DNA of 64,000 nucleotides. It comes from an uncultured Lentisphaerota bacterium. GTDB taxonomy: Bacteria; Verrucomicrobiota; Kiritimatiellia; CAIQIC01. This document shows positions 1-7,852 of the stretch, one piece after another. A program made the translations under genes and the position numbers. The number at the start of each line of letters is the position of its first letter. Positions within the stretch are counted from its first letter, which is position 1. The notes under the pieces were generated by a model. It was not told the DNA's origin, did not search any database, and saw nothing but the letters and a program-made list of their open reading frames with translations. Location: the NCBI GenBank assembly GCA_903912445.1, contig CAIWHP010000042.1, forward strand, positions 1-64,000, in the 5' to 3' direction.

Positions 1-38
1 CGCCGGCCGCCCCGCGCCTTTCTCGGGGGGCGTCCGGC

Positions 39-581
39 ATGAACGCCCACCACATCCAGCAGGTGCTTTTTTCCGCCGACCAGATCGAAGCGCGGGTCCG
101 CGCGCTTGTCCGTGAAATGGCCGAGGGCTGCCGCAGCGAGAACCTGGTGATGATCGGCATCCTGCGCGGCAGCTTCATCTTCCTGGCCGACCTGGTGCGC
201 GAGCTGTACCGGCAGGATGTGCATCCGCGCATCGATTTCATGACGCTGGAAAGCTATGGCGCGGGCACCACCTCCTCCGGCACGGTGCGCGTGGCCAAGG
301 ACGTGGGCATGGACGTGACCGGCACCGATGTACTCGTCGTGGACGACATCCTCGACACGGGGCGGACGTTGAGTTTTGCGCACCAGCATCTGCGCGCGCG
401 CGGCGCGCGCACCGTCCGCACCTGCGCGCTGCTCGACAAGCCCGCGCGGCGCAGCGTGCCGTTCCAGGCGGATTACATCGGCTTCACCATCGACGACCGC
501 TTTGTCGTCGGCTACGGTCTCGACTTCGACGGCCGCTATCGCGAAGTCCCGCACATCGCCTGCGTCACCTTCACCGGCTGA
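39..581 (+). CDS. hpt: Hypoxanthine phosphoribosyltransferase
   Basis: Cytosolic purine-salvage enzyme that transfers the phosphoribosyl group of PRPP to hypoxanthine or guanine. The 180-residue length is normal for the family. The PRPP-binding loop is clear at about residues 98-111 (VLVVDDILDTGRTL, two acidic residues followed by DTGRT). An early R-G-S-F segment near residue 45 and the C-terminal VGYGLDF motif near residue 160 also fit. The ATG at 39 has no strong ribosome-binding site, and the window edge hides the promoter. It converges with the NYN-like gene across a hairpin. Family assignment is secure; hypoxanthine versus guanine preference cannot be read from the sequence. Confidence 0.95.
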   Translation: MNAHHIQQVLFSADQIEARVRALVREMAEGCRSENLVMIGILRGSFIFLADLVRELYRQDVHPRIDFMTLESYGAGTTSSGTVRVAKDVGMDVTGTDVLVVDDILDTGRTLSFAHQHLRARGARTVRTCALLDKPARRSVPFQADYIGFTIDDRFVVGYGLDFDGRYREVPHIACVTFTG

Positions 582-604
582 ACCGGCCCCCCGGAAAAAC
601 AAAC

Positions 605-630
605 AGGGCGCAGAGTTGGCTCTGCGCCCT
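605..630 (-). terminator. Rho-independent terminator between hpt and the NYN-like gene
   Basis: A perfect 11-bp stem (605-615 with 620-630) closes a TTGG loop. Read on the - strand the stem is followed by GTTTGTTTTT, so it best serves the NYN-like gene. It could also act in the other direction for hpt, although no T tract follows on that side. Confidence 0.8.
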
Positions 631-652
631 GCAAGATTCTGACGGAAGCTCC

Positions 653-1429
653 TCAGCCCTGCGCCGGCGGGGGCGCGCTCGGCTCCGCAGCCGGCGGCGG
701 CGGAGGAGGGGGCGGCGGCGGAGCGGATTCGACAGGTGCCGGCGCGGGCGCCGGTGCGGCCGCAGGCGCGGCCGGACGCACGGGCGTCTCGACGAGATCG
801 ATCAGGTTGCGTACCGACTGGTTCGCCGAAGAGGCGGCTGGCGCGGAGCCATCCGCCGGCGGCTGCGGCTGGCGCTGCGGCTGGCGCTGTTGCTGGGGCG
901 GACGGCCGCCAGCACCCATCGGACGCCGGCCGCGACCACCCCGGTCGCCACGGTCGCCCCGGTCGCCGCTCCGCATCAGCGGGGCGCTGCCCGGTTCGAA
1001 CTGCTGGCCGCCGCCCTCGGTGGCCTTGCGCAGCGTCGAGATGTGCATCACGCTGCAGCCCATCGACGCGGCCTTTTGCTCGATCGCCGGGTCGGCGGTG
1101 AAGACCATCAGGGCGCGCGCACCGGCGCTGCGCGCACGCGAAAGCACGAGATCGCCGGCGCTGCCCTGCTTCTCGGTGAAGAAGACCTTGATGCCGCTGA
1201 AGTCGCCGTCGTCGGAGACCTCGCGCAGCGGGCGGCCTTCAAACACGACCTGGGTCTCGATTTTTTCCTGCTTGGCGAAACGCGCGATGGACTGCAGGAT
1301 CATCACCTGCTCGCGCGGCGATTGACGGTCGCCACCGCGGCCTTCGGCCCAGCGCGTGCCATCCACGATCATCCGGTTCGCCACGGCGGCACCCGGGCCA
1401 CCGCCGAACAACTTGCTTAACCAACTCAT
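653..1429 (-). CDS. NYN (YacP-like) domain protein with proline-rich tail
   Basis: The 258-residue protein has an N-terminal domain (about 1-150) that resembles YacP-type NYN/PIN-fold RNases. Seen are a hydrophobic strand ending in D (MIVDGTRWAE), a QVVFEGRPL strand, an acidic SDDGDFSGIKVFFTE segment and a LMVFTADPAIEQKAA segment, where these families place metal-binding Asp residues. The rest is low complexity: an Arg/Gly/Asp-rich stretch (about 152-175), a Gln/Pro stretch, and a C-terminal Ala/Pro region with an uninterrupted run of about ten prolines. No signal peptide or membrane segment is visible. RNA processing is the family role; activity here is inferred. A tRNA-Leu gene lies just upstream on the same strand. 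Confidence 0.6.
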   Translation of the reverse strand: MSWLSKLFGGGPGAAVANRMIVDGTRWAEGRGGDRQSPREQVMILQSIARFAKQEKIETQVVFEGRPLREVSDDGDFSGIKVFFTEKQGSAGDLVLSRARSAGARALMVFTADPAIEQKAASMGCSVMHISTLRKATEGGGQQFEPGSAPLMRSGDRGDRGDRGGRGRRPMGAGGRPPQQQRQPQRQPQPPADGSAPAASSANQSVRNLIDLVETPVRPAAPAAAPAPAPAPVESAPPPPPPPPPPAAEPSAPPPAQG

Positions 1430-1479
1430 GTGTACTCCTGTGTTTCCGCCGGGAACTGCGAGGAAATCCGGCGGGTTGC

Positions 1480-1563
1480 TGGTGCTCGGGGGGGGACTTG
1501 AACCCCCACGGCTTGCGCCATATGCACCTCAAACATACGTGTCTGCCATTCCACCACCCGAGC
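1480..1563 (-). tRNA. tRNA-Leu (anticodon GAG)
   Basis: On the - strand the sequence folds as a class II tRNA. The acceptor stem GCTCGGG/CCCGAGC spans 1557-1563 and 1484-1490. The D arm contains GGTGGAATGGCAGACAC, the anticodon loop is TTGAGGT (anticodon GAG), the variable arm is long (TGGCGCAAGCC), and the T arm has a GGGGG/CCCCC stem with TTCAAGT loop. The discriminator is A and the 3' CCA is encoded (1480-1482). The long variable arm and GAG anticodon identify leucine. Confidence 0.95.
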
Positions 1564-1660
1564 GCAAAGCGCGGGGAACATAGCGTGCCACCCGCCGCTG
1601 CGCAAGGGTTTTCGCCAAAAGCGCCGCGCCGCACAGGCTCCAGCCGGTCGTTGCCGGCCC

Positions 1661-1676
1661 TTTCAAGGTTCGGAAA
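1661..1676. repeat. Degenerate single copy of the TTCCAA palindrome family
   Basis: TTTCAAGGTTCGGAAA lies just upstream of the promoter-like TATGCT of the dehydrogenase gene. It matches the family consensus TTCCAAnnnTTGGAA imperfectly. It is listed because its intergenic position matches that of the clean copies. Confidence 0.35.
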
Positions 1677-1716
1677 CAGCCCCATCGTGCTATGCTGCGC
1701 GCGGAGAAAACGGACA

Positions 1717-2595
1717 ATGAACATCGGCTGGATCGGCACGGGCATCATGGGTGCGGCGATGGCGGGCCGCCTGCAGGCGGCGGGCCACACGCTGCACGTC
1801 TTCAATCGCTCGCCGGCGAAGGCCGCCCCGCTGCTCGAGCGCGGCGCGACCTGGTGCGCCAGCCCGGCGGCGGTCGCGCAGGCGGCCGAGGCGGTCTTCA
1901 CCATCGTTGGCTATCCCGCCGACGTCGAGGAGGTCTACTTCGGCGCGCGCGGCCTTTTCGCGGCGGAAAAAATTACGGCCGCACTGGTGGTGGACATGAC
2001 GACCAGCCCGCCGGAGCTGGCGCGCCGGATCGCGGCCGCCGCCGCCGCGCGCGGCCTGGCCGCCCTCGACGCACCTGTCACCGGCGGCGATATCGGCGCC
2101 CGGGAGGGCTCCCTATCGATCATGGTCGGCGGCGCGGCCGCCGCTTTCGAGCGCGCGCTGCCGCTGTTGCGGCTGCTGGGCAAGTCCATCGAGCGCGTCG
2201 GCGGGCCGGGCGCGGGCCAGCAGGCGAAGCTCGTAAACCAGATCATCATCGCCGGCACGATGGTCGGCCTGTGCGAGGCGCTGCTCGTCGCCGCGCGCGC
2301 CGGCCTGGACCAGGCCCAGCTCATCAACCTGCTCGGCGCCGGCGCCGCGGGATCATGGGCGCTGCAGCGGCTCGGGCCGCGCATCGCGCGCGGCGATCAT
2401 GCGCCGGGCTTCATGGTCGATCATTTTCTTAAGGATCTGGGCCTGGCCTTGCAGGAAGCCGAAGCGCTCGGCCTCAAGCTGCCCGGCGTTGAGCTGGCCC
2501 GCACGCTCTATGAAAAAGCCCGCGCGCTCGGCCACGGCCGCAGCGGCACGCAGGCCTTGCTGCTCGCCTTGGAGGCGCTGAACCCCGCGCGCTGA
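1717..2595 (+). CDS. NAD(P)-dependent beta-hydroxyacid dehydrogenase (HIBADH family)
   Basis: Cytosolic oxidoreductase of the 3-hydroxyisobutyrate/tartronate-semialdehyde dehydrogenase family. The 292-residue protein begins with the Rossmann motif WIGTGIMGAAMAGRL (GxGxMG), followed by FNRS, which favours NADP. The substrate-binding motif DAPVTGGDIGAREGSL (about residues 115-130) and the catalytic Lys region GPGAGQQAKLVNQ (about 165-177) are in place. The ATG at 1717 is chosen because the Rossmann motif starts at residue 4; an open frame reaches 1498 but runs through the tRNA. TATGCT at 1691-1696 is a candidate -10. Tartronate-semialdehyde reduction would suit uronate metabolism, but the substrate is not determinable. 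Confidence 0.88.
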   Translation: MNIGWIGTGIMGAAMAGRLQAAGHTLHVFNRSPAKAAPLLERGATWCASPAAVAQAAEAVFTIVGYPADVEEVYFGARGLFAAEKITAALVVDMTTSPPELARRIAAAAAARGLAALDAPVTGGDIGAREGSLSIMVGGAAAAFERALPLLRLLGKSIERVGGPGAGQQAKLVNQIIIAGTMVGLCEALLVAARAGLDQAQLINLLGAGAAGSWALQRLGPRIARGDHAPGFMVDHFLKDLGLALQEAEALGLKLPGVELARTLYEKARALGHGRSGTQALLLALEALNPAR

Positions 2596-2605
2596 GCCTG
2601 TCCGC

Positions 2606-3820
2606 TTAGGGGCTTGCTGGTTTGAAGACGGACCGCACGGCCTCCAGATAGCCGTAGCCGTAGCGGGTGCAGGGTTCCAGGTAGCTGCCCTCGGTCCATT
2701 CGTTCCAGGCGTTGATCGTGATCAGCGGGGGCTGGTGCGGCTTGCCGTCCGCGTAGGCCTTGGCCTTCCTGAGCGCGGCGGCGAGCTGCGTCGGGTCGTT
2801 GTCGGTCATGATCGCGGGCCGGAGCTCCTTGTATCGGGCGTTGCTGTCCCAGCCGACGGAGATGTGCGGGAAATAAGGCACGTCATAGGTTGCAGCCAGC
2901 TTCGCCCATTCCGCCTCGGCCAGGGCGACCACCTTCTCCATCGGGTTCTTGACGTTCAGGAAGTGGCAGAACTGGTAATGGGTCAGGCTGTCGAAGTTCA
3001 GGCGCTTGACCGCCTCGGCCTGGGGCACCTTCGCCTGGCTGTTGTCGAAGCCGGACAAATTGTACGTGTTGCTGCGCAGGATGCATTGCAGGTGCAGCCC
3101 CTTCAGCCCGGCGCGCACGGCCTCGGCCCGGAACCAGGCCAGCGCCTCGGCCGCGGCCTCGACCCCGCCCAGCCCCTGCACAAACCGGTTGAGGTCGTAA
3201 ATCGCGAAGACCGGCTTGCCGTCCAGGGTGTAGTAGGACGGCTGCGCAAAATAGCTCTGGATCACGTAGCGCGCCAGCTTCTCAAAACCAGCCCGGTCCA
3301 CCGCGCCTTTATACATGATGGTGTCGCGGTCCCAGCTGTTGCGGATGTCCCAGCCATACGTCACATCGAGGTTGGCCCACATGAGGTAGAATTTCACGCG
3401 CCCGTTGTTGCGCGCCTTCAGATAGCCGTTGGTCAGGCAGTTTTCCAGGAACGGGCGCCCGTCGTACCAATACCAGTCATAGATGAAGACGTTGACCCCG
3501 TGGTCGGCGGCGGCGTTGATTTGCATCTCCATCACGCCGGGGTCGGCCTCGTTGACATAGCCCCAGAGCGGGAGGCCCGGCAGCTTGTGGCCCGGGAACT
3601 TGGGCTGGGCCTGCCGCACGCGCTCCCACTCGCCCATCCGCTCCGGCCAGGCCCAGCGCAGCTCCGGGGTGTCGCTGTACGAGGGCCAGATGTAGGCGGC
3701 CACGTCGTAGGCCCGCGCCGGCCGCGCCTCCGGCGCCGCCCACGCCTGCGGGCCAAACCATGCCGCCGCCATCGCGCCTACGAGGGTCGCCCACCCATAC
3801 CACGCCGTGCGAATTTTCAT
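2606..3820 (-). CDS. Exported WbsX-like (GH99-related) TIM-barrel protein
   Basis: The 404-residue protein has a clear signal peptide (MKIRTAWYGW then a hydrophobic stretch ending AWA, about residue 29). The mature part carries features of the WbsX/glycosyltransferase-WbsX family, which is related to GH99: YDVAAYIWPSY, GVNVFIYDWYWYDG, KPVFAIYD, a late WDSNARY and the terminal INAWNEWTEGSYLEP motif with paired acidic residues. WbsX homologues are often annotated glycosyltransferases, but an exported single-domain version fits a hydrolase better (inference). Upstream on the - strand, TTGCCT and TATGCT separated by 18 bp form a plausible promoter with a 42-nt leader and an AAAGGAG ribosome-binding site. 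It diverges from pgsA across a palindrome array. Confidence 0.75.
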   Translation of the reverse strand: MKIRTAWYGWATLVGAMAAAWFGPQAWAAPEARPARAYDVAAYIWPSYSDTPELRWAWPERMGEWERVRQAQPKFPGHKLPGLPLWGYVNEADPGVMEMQINAAADHGVNVFIYDWYWYDGRPFLENCLTNGYLKARNNGRVKFYLMWANLDVTYGWDIRNSWDRDTIMYKGAVDRAGFEKLARYVIQSYFAQPSYYTLDGKPVFAIYDLNRFVQGLGGVEAAAEALAWFRAEAVRAGLKGLHLQCILRSNTYNLSGFDNSQAKVPQAEAVKRLNFDSLTHYQFCHFLNVKNPMEKVVALAEAEWAKLAATYDVPYFPHISVGWDSNARYKELRPAIMTDNDPTQLAAALRKAKAYADGKPHQPPLITINAWNEWTEGSYLEPCTRYGYGYLEAVRSVFKPASP

Positions 3821-3940
3821 GCCGGAATCTCCTTTGCGCCTGATGGCGCCAGCCAGCGGCGCAGCATAGGAAGCCGGCCGGGGCGCAGGCAACGCTAAAA
3901 TGGCGCGCCGCCGCCCGGTGGGCCGCAGGCTTGCGATTTC

Positions 3941-4050
3941 TTCCAAACCTTGGAACAATGGCCCTGCGCCTTTTCCAAGGCTTGGAAAAGTGAAGGTTGG
4001 TTTTTTCCAAGGTTGGGAAAAACGCGGGTTTTGTTTTCCAAGGTCTGGAA
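3941..4050. repeat. Phased array of four TTCCAA-N3-TTGGAA palindromes
   Basis: Copies lie at 3941-3955, 3973-3987, 4005-4019 and 4036-4050, with centres at 3948, 3980, 4012 and 4043 (spacing 32, 32, 31 bp). Central triplets differ (ACC, GGC, GGT, GGT), and two copies have a one-base change in the right half. Several copies extend with flanking T and A runs. The array fills the gap between the divergent WbsX-like gene and pgsA. The pgsA start codon follows the last copy by one base. Confidence 0.92.
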
Positions 4051-4051
4051 C

Positions 4052-4672
4052 ATGGATGTTGTACAACATAGGCCCAGGCTGACGCTGGCGACGAAAGTCA
4101 CCATCGCCCGCCTCATGGGCGTGCCGGTGTTCATCGCGCTGCTGGTCTATTACCTGATCGGCCTGCGCGGCGGCGAGGACATCTGGATGGAGCGGATGCT
4201 GGCGCTGGTGGTCTTCGCGACGGTGGCGGTCACCGACGCGCTCGACGGCTACCTGGCGCGGTCGCGCAACGAGGTGACCGACCTCGGCCGGATGCTCGAC
4301 CCGATCGCCGACAAGGCGCTGCTGCTCTCCGGGCTGATCCTGCTGACGCAGCCCTCGTTGCCGGCGCTGGCGCCGCACATCCCGGTCTGGTTCACGACCC
4401 TGGTGATCAGCCGCGACGTCGTGCTCATCCTGGGCTCGTTCCTCGTGCACGAGTTGGCCGGCAATGTGACGATCCAGCCGCGGCTCAGCGGCAAGACCGC
4501 GACGTTCTTCCAGATGGCGACGATCATCTGGGTGCTGGTCGGCGGCGCGGAGCGGCAGTTCAACTGGTTCGTCGGCATCGCCGCGGTGCTGACGGCGATT
4601 TCCTGGATGCAGTATGTGGTGGATGGCGCGCGCCAGCTTGCGCACGTCCAGCATGGCTCGCAGCAGAAATAA
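4052..4672 (+). CDS. pgsA: CDP-alcohol phosphatidyltransferase, probably phosphatidylglycerophosphate synthase
   Basis: Inner-membrane enzyme that would condense CDP-diacylglycerol with glycerol-3-phosphate in phospholipid synthesis. The 206-residue protein carries the full CDP-alcohol phosphatidyltransferase signature: DALDGYLARSRNEVTDLG followed by RMLDPIADK (about residues 54-80), with D, DG, AR, G, D and D in order. Four to five hydrophobic segments surround it, and the N-terminal LTLATKVTIARL is typical of PgsA. ATG 4052 directly follows the palindrome array and lacks a Shine-Dalgarno sequence; the frame is open further upstream through the repeats, so the start is not certain. It is followed by der at 4719. 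Confidence 0.88.
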   Translation: MDVVQHRPRLTLATKVTIARLMGVPVFIALLVYYLIGLRGGEDIWMERMLALVVFATVAVTDALDGYLARSRNEVTDLGRMLDPIADKALLLSGLILLTQPSLPALAPHIPVWFTTLVISRDVVLILGSFLVHELAGNVTIQPRLSGKTATFFQMATIIWVLVGGAERQFNWFVGIAAVLTAISWMQYVVDGARQLAHVQHGSQQK

Positions 4673-4718
4673 GCTCGAAAAGTTTCAAGTTGCAGGTGGC
4701 AAGTTGATGGAAGGCAAG

Positions 4719-6263
4719 ATGAAGAAGAACGCAGAGCAACCGCAGGCCGAAACAGTCCAACCGGCCACGTCCAGCCTGGAGCCGGCCACCCCGCCCCCGC
4801 CGGGCGCGCCCGGCCGCGTGATCGCGATCGTCGGCCGGCCGAACGTCGGCAAGAGCGCCCTGTTCAACCGGCTGGTCGGCCAGCGCATCGCGATCGTCCA
4901 CGAGGAGAGCGGGGTCACGCGCGACCGGCTCGTCCACGAGGTGGTCCGCGACGGCGAGCGGTTCGAGCTGATCGACACCGGCGGCCTGGACACGTTCGAC
5001 CGGCAGCAACCCGACCACGAGATCCACGCCGGCACGCGGCAGCAGGTCGAGATCGCCATCGAGGACGCGGCCGCGATCCTGTGGGTGGTGGACCTCACCG
5101 CCGGCTGCGCGCCGCTCGACGAAGAGGTCGGGGCCCTGCTGCGCCGCAGCGGCAAGCCGGTGTTCCTCGCCGCCAACAAGGCCGACACCCCGCGGCTCGA
5201 CGACCAGACCACCGAGTTCGAAAAGTTCCACTATCCGATCTATCCGGTGTCGGCGCTGCACAACCGCGGCATCGGCGAGCTGATCTGCGCGGCGCTGCCG
5301 CACCTGCCGCCGGGCGCGCCGCCGGAGACCACCGAGGCGCTCAAGGTGGTCGTCGCGGGGCGGCCGAACGTCGGCAAATCGTCGTTCATCAACAAGCTGC
5401 TCGGCCACAACCGCGTGATTGTCTCCAACGTGCCCGGCACGACGCGCGACAGCATCGTGGTCCCCTTCGTCATCGGCACCGGGCCGCAGGCGCGCCGCTA
5501 CCAGCTGATCGACACCGCCGGCATCCGCCGCTCCGGCCGCCTCCACGAGGCCGTGGAGAAGTTCAGCCTGATCCGCGCCGAGGAGAGCATCCGGCTCGCC
5601 GACGTGGTCGTGCTGATGCTGGATGCCGAGGACGGGCCGACCGCGCTCGACAAGCGCATCGGCGCGATGATCCAGGAGGCGCAGAAGGGCTGCCTGATCA
5701 TCGTCAACAAATGGGACCTCGTCGCCGACACCGTGAAGATGACCACCTACGAGAAGGCGCTGCACGACGCGCTGCCCTACCTCGCGGTGCCCATGCTCTT
5801 CATCTCCGCGCTGGACGGCACGAACCTCCGCAAGAGCATCGAGGCGATCGACCGGGTCTCCGCCGCCGTGCAGTTCAAGATGCCGACCGGCGTGATGAAC
5901 CGCGTGCTGCGCGATGCGATGCAGAAGGTGCAGCCGCCGATGATCGAGGGCCGGCGCCTGAAGCTCTACTACGCCACCCAGGTCGGCACCAAGCCCGTGC
6001 GCCTCAAGCTGTTCGTCAACCAGGTCCGGCGCCTGACGCCGGCCTACGAGACCTACCTCGTCCGTGCGCTGCGCCGCACGTTCGACCTCGACGGCGCGCC
6101 GGTGGTCTTCCACCTCGCCTCGAGCCACACTCCGCCCACGGTGGGCGGCTCGTCCCAGGGCGGGGCCCCGGACAAAAGCTTTGCGCCGGCCGCGGCCCCC
6201 CGCGCGCGCCGCCCGGAGCGCACCCGCCCGCGGGGCACACGCCTGCCGCGGCGCCGGAAGTGA
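4719..6263 (+). CDS. der: Ribosome-associated double GTPase Der (EngA)
   Basis: GTPase needed for maturation of the 50S ribosomal subunit. The 514-residue protein has two G domains, each with a GRPNVGKS P-loop (about residues 37-44 and 216-223). Each also has a DTxG G3 motif (DTGGLD, DTAGI) and a G4 motif (NKAD, NKWD). They are followed by the KH-like domain (about 390-470). The start at 4719 has GGAAGG six bases upstream; the ATG at 4707 is possible. The tail is unusual: about 40 residues rich in Arg and Pro (ending PRRRK) beyond the usual Der end, which may contact rRNA (inference). A GC hairpin follows the stop. Confidence 0.95.
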   Translation: MKKNAEQPQAETVQPATSSLEPATPPPPGAPGRVIAIVGRPNVGKSALFNRLVGQRIAIVHEESGVTRDRLVHEVVRDGERFELIDTGGLDTFDRQQPDHEIHAGTRQQVEIAIEDAAAILWVVDLTAGCAPLDEEVGALLRRSGKPVFLAANKADTPRLDDQTTEFEKFHYPIYPVSALHNRGIGELICAALPHLPPGAPPETTEALKVVVAGRPNVGKSSFINKLLGHNRVIVSNVPGTTRDSIVVPFVIGTGPQARRYQLIDTAGIRRSGRLHEAVEKFSLIRAEESIRLADVVVLMLDAEDGPTALDKRIGAMIQEAQKGCLIIVNKWDLVADTVKMTTYEKALHDALPYLAVPMLFISALDGTNLRKSIEAIDRVSAAVQFKMPTGVMNRVLRDAMQKVQPPMIEGRRLKLYYATQVGTKPVRLKLFVNQVRRLTPAYETYLVRALRRTFDLDGAPVVFHLASSHTPPTVGGSSQGGAPDKSFAPAAAPRARRPERTRPRGTRLPRRRK

Positions 6264-6271
6264 CGGCCGCC

Positions 6272-6294
6272 GGACCCGGCGCACCGCCGGGTCC
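6272..6294 (+). terminator. Hairpin after der
   Basis: A 10-bp perfect stem GGACCCGGCG/CGCCGGGTCC with a CAC loop starts 8 nt after the der stop. Only a weak T-rich stretch follows (GTGGGTTTGC), so it may be an imperfect intrinsic terminator. Confidence 0.5.
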
Positions 6295-6334
6295 GTGGGT
6301 TTGCTGCGGCCGGGAACACCGCGGCGGTGTGGCA

Positions 6335-6362
6335 TTGACAGCGCGCGCGTTTCTCTTATGCT
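6335..6362 (+). promoter_or_regulatory. Sigma-70-like promoter of the sigma/anti-sigma operon
   Basis: TTGACA (6335-6340), a 16-bp spacer and TATGCT (6357-6362) lie 46 nt upstream of the sigma-factor ATG. The -35 box is perfect and the -10 box matches TATAAT at four of six positions. Confidence 0.55.
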
Positions 6363-6408
6363 CACGCGGCCGCCGGGAGCGGCCTGAAAGAACGGTTGCC
6401 TGAACGTC

Positions 6409-7029
6409 ATGGATGACACGCCGCCACAACCAGCGCCGGTCGCTGCCGCGCCTGACCCCGCCGCCGAGCGCGAGCTGGTCCGGCGTGCGCAACGCGGCGA
6501 GCTCGCCGCCTACGAGGAGTTGGTCCGGCACACGCACCCGCAGATCTACCGCCTGCTCTACCACATGACGGCAAACCGCGAGGACGCTGAGGACCTGGCG
6601 CAGGAGATCTTCCTCAAGGCCTATGCGGCGCTGGCGCGCTTCCACGGAAACTCGTCGTTCTACACGTGGGTCTACCGCATCGCCATCAACCATGCGCTGA
6701 ATTTCCGCGAGAAAAACCGCCGCCGCGTGCTGGACCTGCGGCTGGACGACATGGATGCGGGCATCGAGCGCGACCCGACCTTCGTCGAGCTTCGGGCGCG
6801 CGAATCGCCCTACCGCGACGTGACCATGGCCGAATTGCAAAAAAGATTGAACACGGCGCTGCAGAAGCTGTCAGATGAACATAGAATGGTCGTGGTGTTG
6901 CACGACATCGAAGGTCTGAAGCACCACGAAATCGCGCAGATGATGAAGCTCTCGGAAGGCACGGTGCGCTCCCGGCTCTTCTACGCGCGGCAGCAGTTGC
7001 AGCGGGAACTTGCGGAGTTTGCGCCATGA
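6409..7029 (+). CDS. RNA polymerase sigma factor, ECF family
   Basis: Alternative sigma factor of 206 residues with only regions 2 and 4. Region 2 (about 28-100) contains EDAEDLAQEIFLKAYAAL and SSFYTWVYRIAINHALNF, the classic -10-recognition core. Region 4 (about 140-200) contains DEHRMVVVLHDIEGLKHHEI and the helix-turn-helix LSEGTVRSRLFYAR. The stop overlaps the start of the next gene by 4 nt (ATGA), so the two are translationally coupled. The partner looks like its anti-sigma factor, so activity is probably controlled by sequestration at the membrane. RpoE-like; the regulon cannot be named. Confidence 0.92.
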   Translation: MDDTPPQPAPVAAAPDPAAERELVRRAQRGELAAYEELVRHTHPQIYRLLYHMTANREDAEDLAQEIFLKAYAALARFHGNSSFYTWVYRIAINHALNFREKNRRRVLDLRLDDMDAGIERDPTFVELRARESPYRDVTMAELQKRLNTALQKLSDEHRMVVVLHDIEGLKHHEIAQMMKLSEGTVRSRLFYARQQLQRELAEFAP

Positions 7030-7580
7030 ATTGCGACGACGCCAAATTTTATGTCGGCCTGGACGCGAACGACCCGCGCGCGGCCGAGATGCGCGCGCAC
7101 ATCCGGGCCTGCGCCATGTGCCGCGCCGCGGTGGACCATCAGAACAACATCCGCGCCACCTTCGGCCTGCTGCGCTATGAGCAGCCGCCGGCGGACCTGT
7201 CCGCCCGGTGTGTCAGCCAGATCATGCGCGCGCTGCCGGCGCAGCCCGTGGCCCCGCCGGCCCTGGCCTGGTGGGCGGCGTGGCAGGAGCACGCCGGCCA
7301 GCTGTTCCAGCCGCTGCGGCTGGCCGCCGCCGCGGTGCTGATCGTGGGGCTCGGCCTCTACTTGATGCATACGCCCGTCGCGAACGACACCGGCGCGCCG
7401 GTCCTCTGGTCGCAGATCCGCATCGAGCCGCCGGCCCATGGCGCCCCGGCGGCGCCAGCCATCACGCCGGCGCCCGGCGCCGTGGAGAACCTGCCCGTCC
7501 TGCTGGCCTCGTCCAACAACGGCCCGTTGCGCATGGACTACGGCCCCGGCGGGTCCGTGCCCGTGAAGTTCGAGTACTGA
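7026..7580 (+). CDS. Zinc-finger-type anti-sigma factor, single-pass membrane protein
   Basis: The 184-residue protein has an N-terminal anti-sigma-like zinc segment, HIRACAMCRAAV (about residues 25-36), with His and CxxC spaced as in ZAS domains. A membrane segment follows at about 95-115 (PLRLAAAAVLIVGLGLYLM), then a periplasmic Pro/Ala-rich tail of about 70 residues. Together with the 4-nt overlap with the sigma gene this supports a membrane anti-sigma factor that holds the sigma factor until an envelope signal arrives. The tail has no recognisable sensor domain. Confidence 0.78.
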   Translation: MNCDDAKFYVGLDANDPRAAEMRAHIRACAMCRAAVDHQNNIRATFGLLRYEQPPADLSARCVSQIMRALPAQPVAPPALAWWAAWQEHAGQLFQPLRLAAAAVLIVGLGLYLMHTPVANDTGAPVLWSQIRIEPPAHGAPAAPAITPAPGAVENLPVLLASSNNGPLRMDYGPGGSVPVKFEY

Positions 7581-7797
7581 GCGCAGCCCAGGCGCCGCGT
7601 CCCATCGCCCTTGTCCTTCAGCCCAGGGGCCCACGCTTTTTCACCGCAGTACGTCTCCCTGCGGGCCGACCGAATTATGGCGCAGCTCTATCGCCACACG
7701 GCCTGTCGCCATCTGGCCGCCCTGTAGTTCCCCGGCGCGGACAGCCGCGCCTCCTTGCGCAGCGCACCCGCCCCGGGCCTTGGTGGACAAAAACAAA

Positions 7798-7832
7798 CCG
7801 GCCGGAATTTTCACAGGGAAAACTCCGGCCGG
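7798..7832 (-). terminator. Rho-independent terminator of the PPIase gene, in the 7581-7852 gap
   Basis: A 9-bp stem CCGGCCGGA/TCCGGCCGG (7798-7806 with 7824-7832) encloses a loop that itself has TTTTC/GAAAA complementarity. Read on the - strand it is followed by TTTGTTTTTG. The rest of the 272-bp gap shows no gene, tRNA or repeat I recognise. Confidence 0.75.
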
Positions 7833-7852
7833 CCGTCGGAAGCAGCGCGGGC

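Noticed and set aside
1498-1716. Extension of the dehydrogenase upstream of 1717
   Set aside because: The extension reads through the tRNA-Leu gene; the Rossmann motif begins right after ATG 1717.
3973-3987. Palindromes as ordinary rho-independent terminators
   Set aside because: The stems are AT-rich, lack a following T tract beyond their own symmetric ends, and occur in divergent gaps where no gene ends. A partial terminator role for some arrays remains possible.
3941-4050. CRISPR array
   Set aside because: Repeat unit is 15 bp and palindromic, copies are few and imperfect, spacers are about 17 bp, there are no cas genes, and the same motif occurs in other gaps.
3895-4134. A short - strand frame encoding repeated FQTLE/FPNLGK/FQALEK-like peptides
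   Set aside because: The peptides are the translation of the TTCCAA palindrome array. There is no conserved flanking protein, and the different linkers show the DNA, not the peptide, is conserved.
4560-6419. A 619-codon open frame on the - strand opposite der
   Set aside because: Shadow of der; composition is Arg/Gly/Leu-rich with no motifs.
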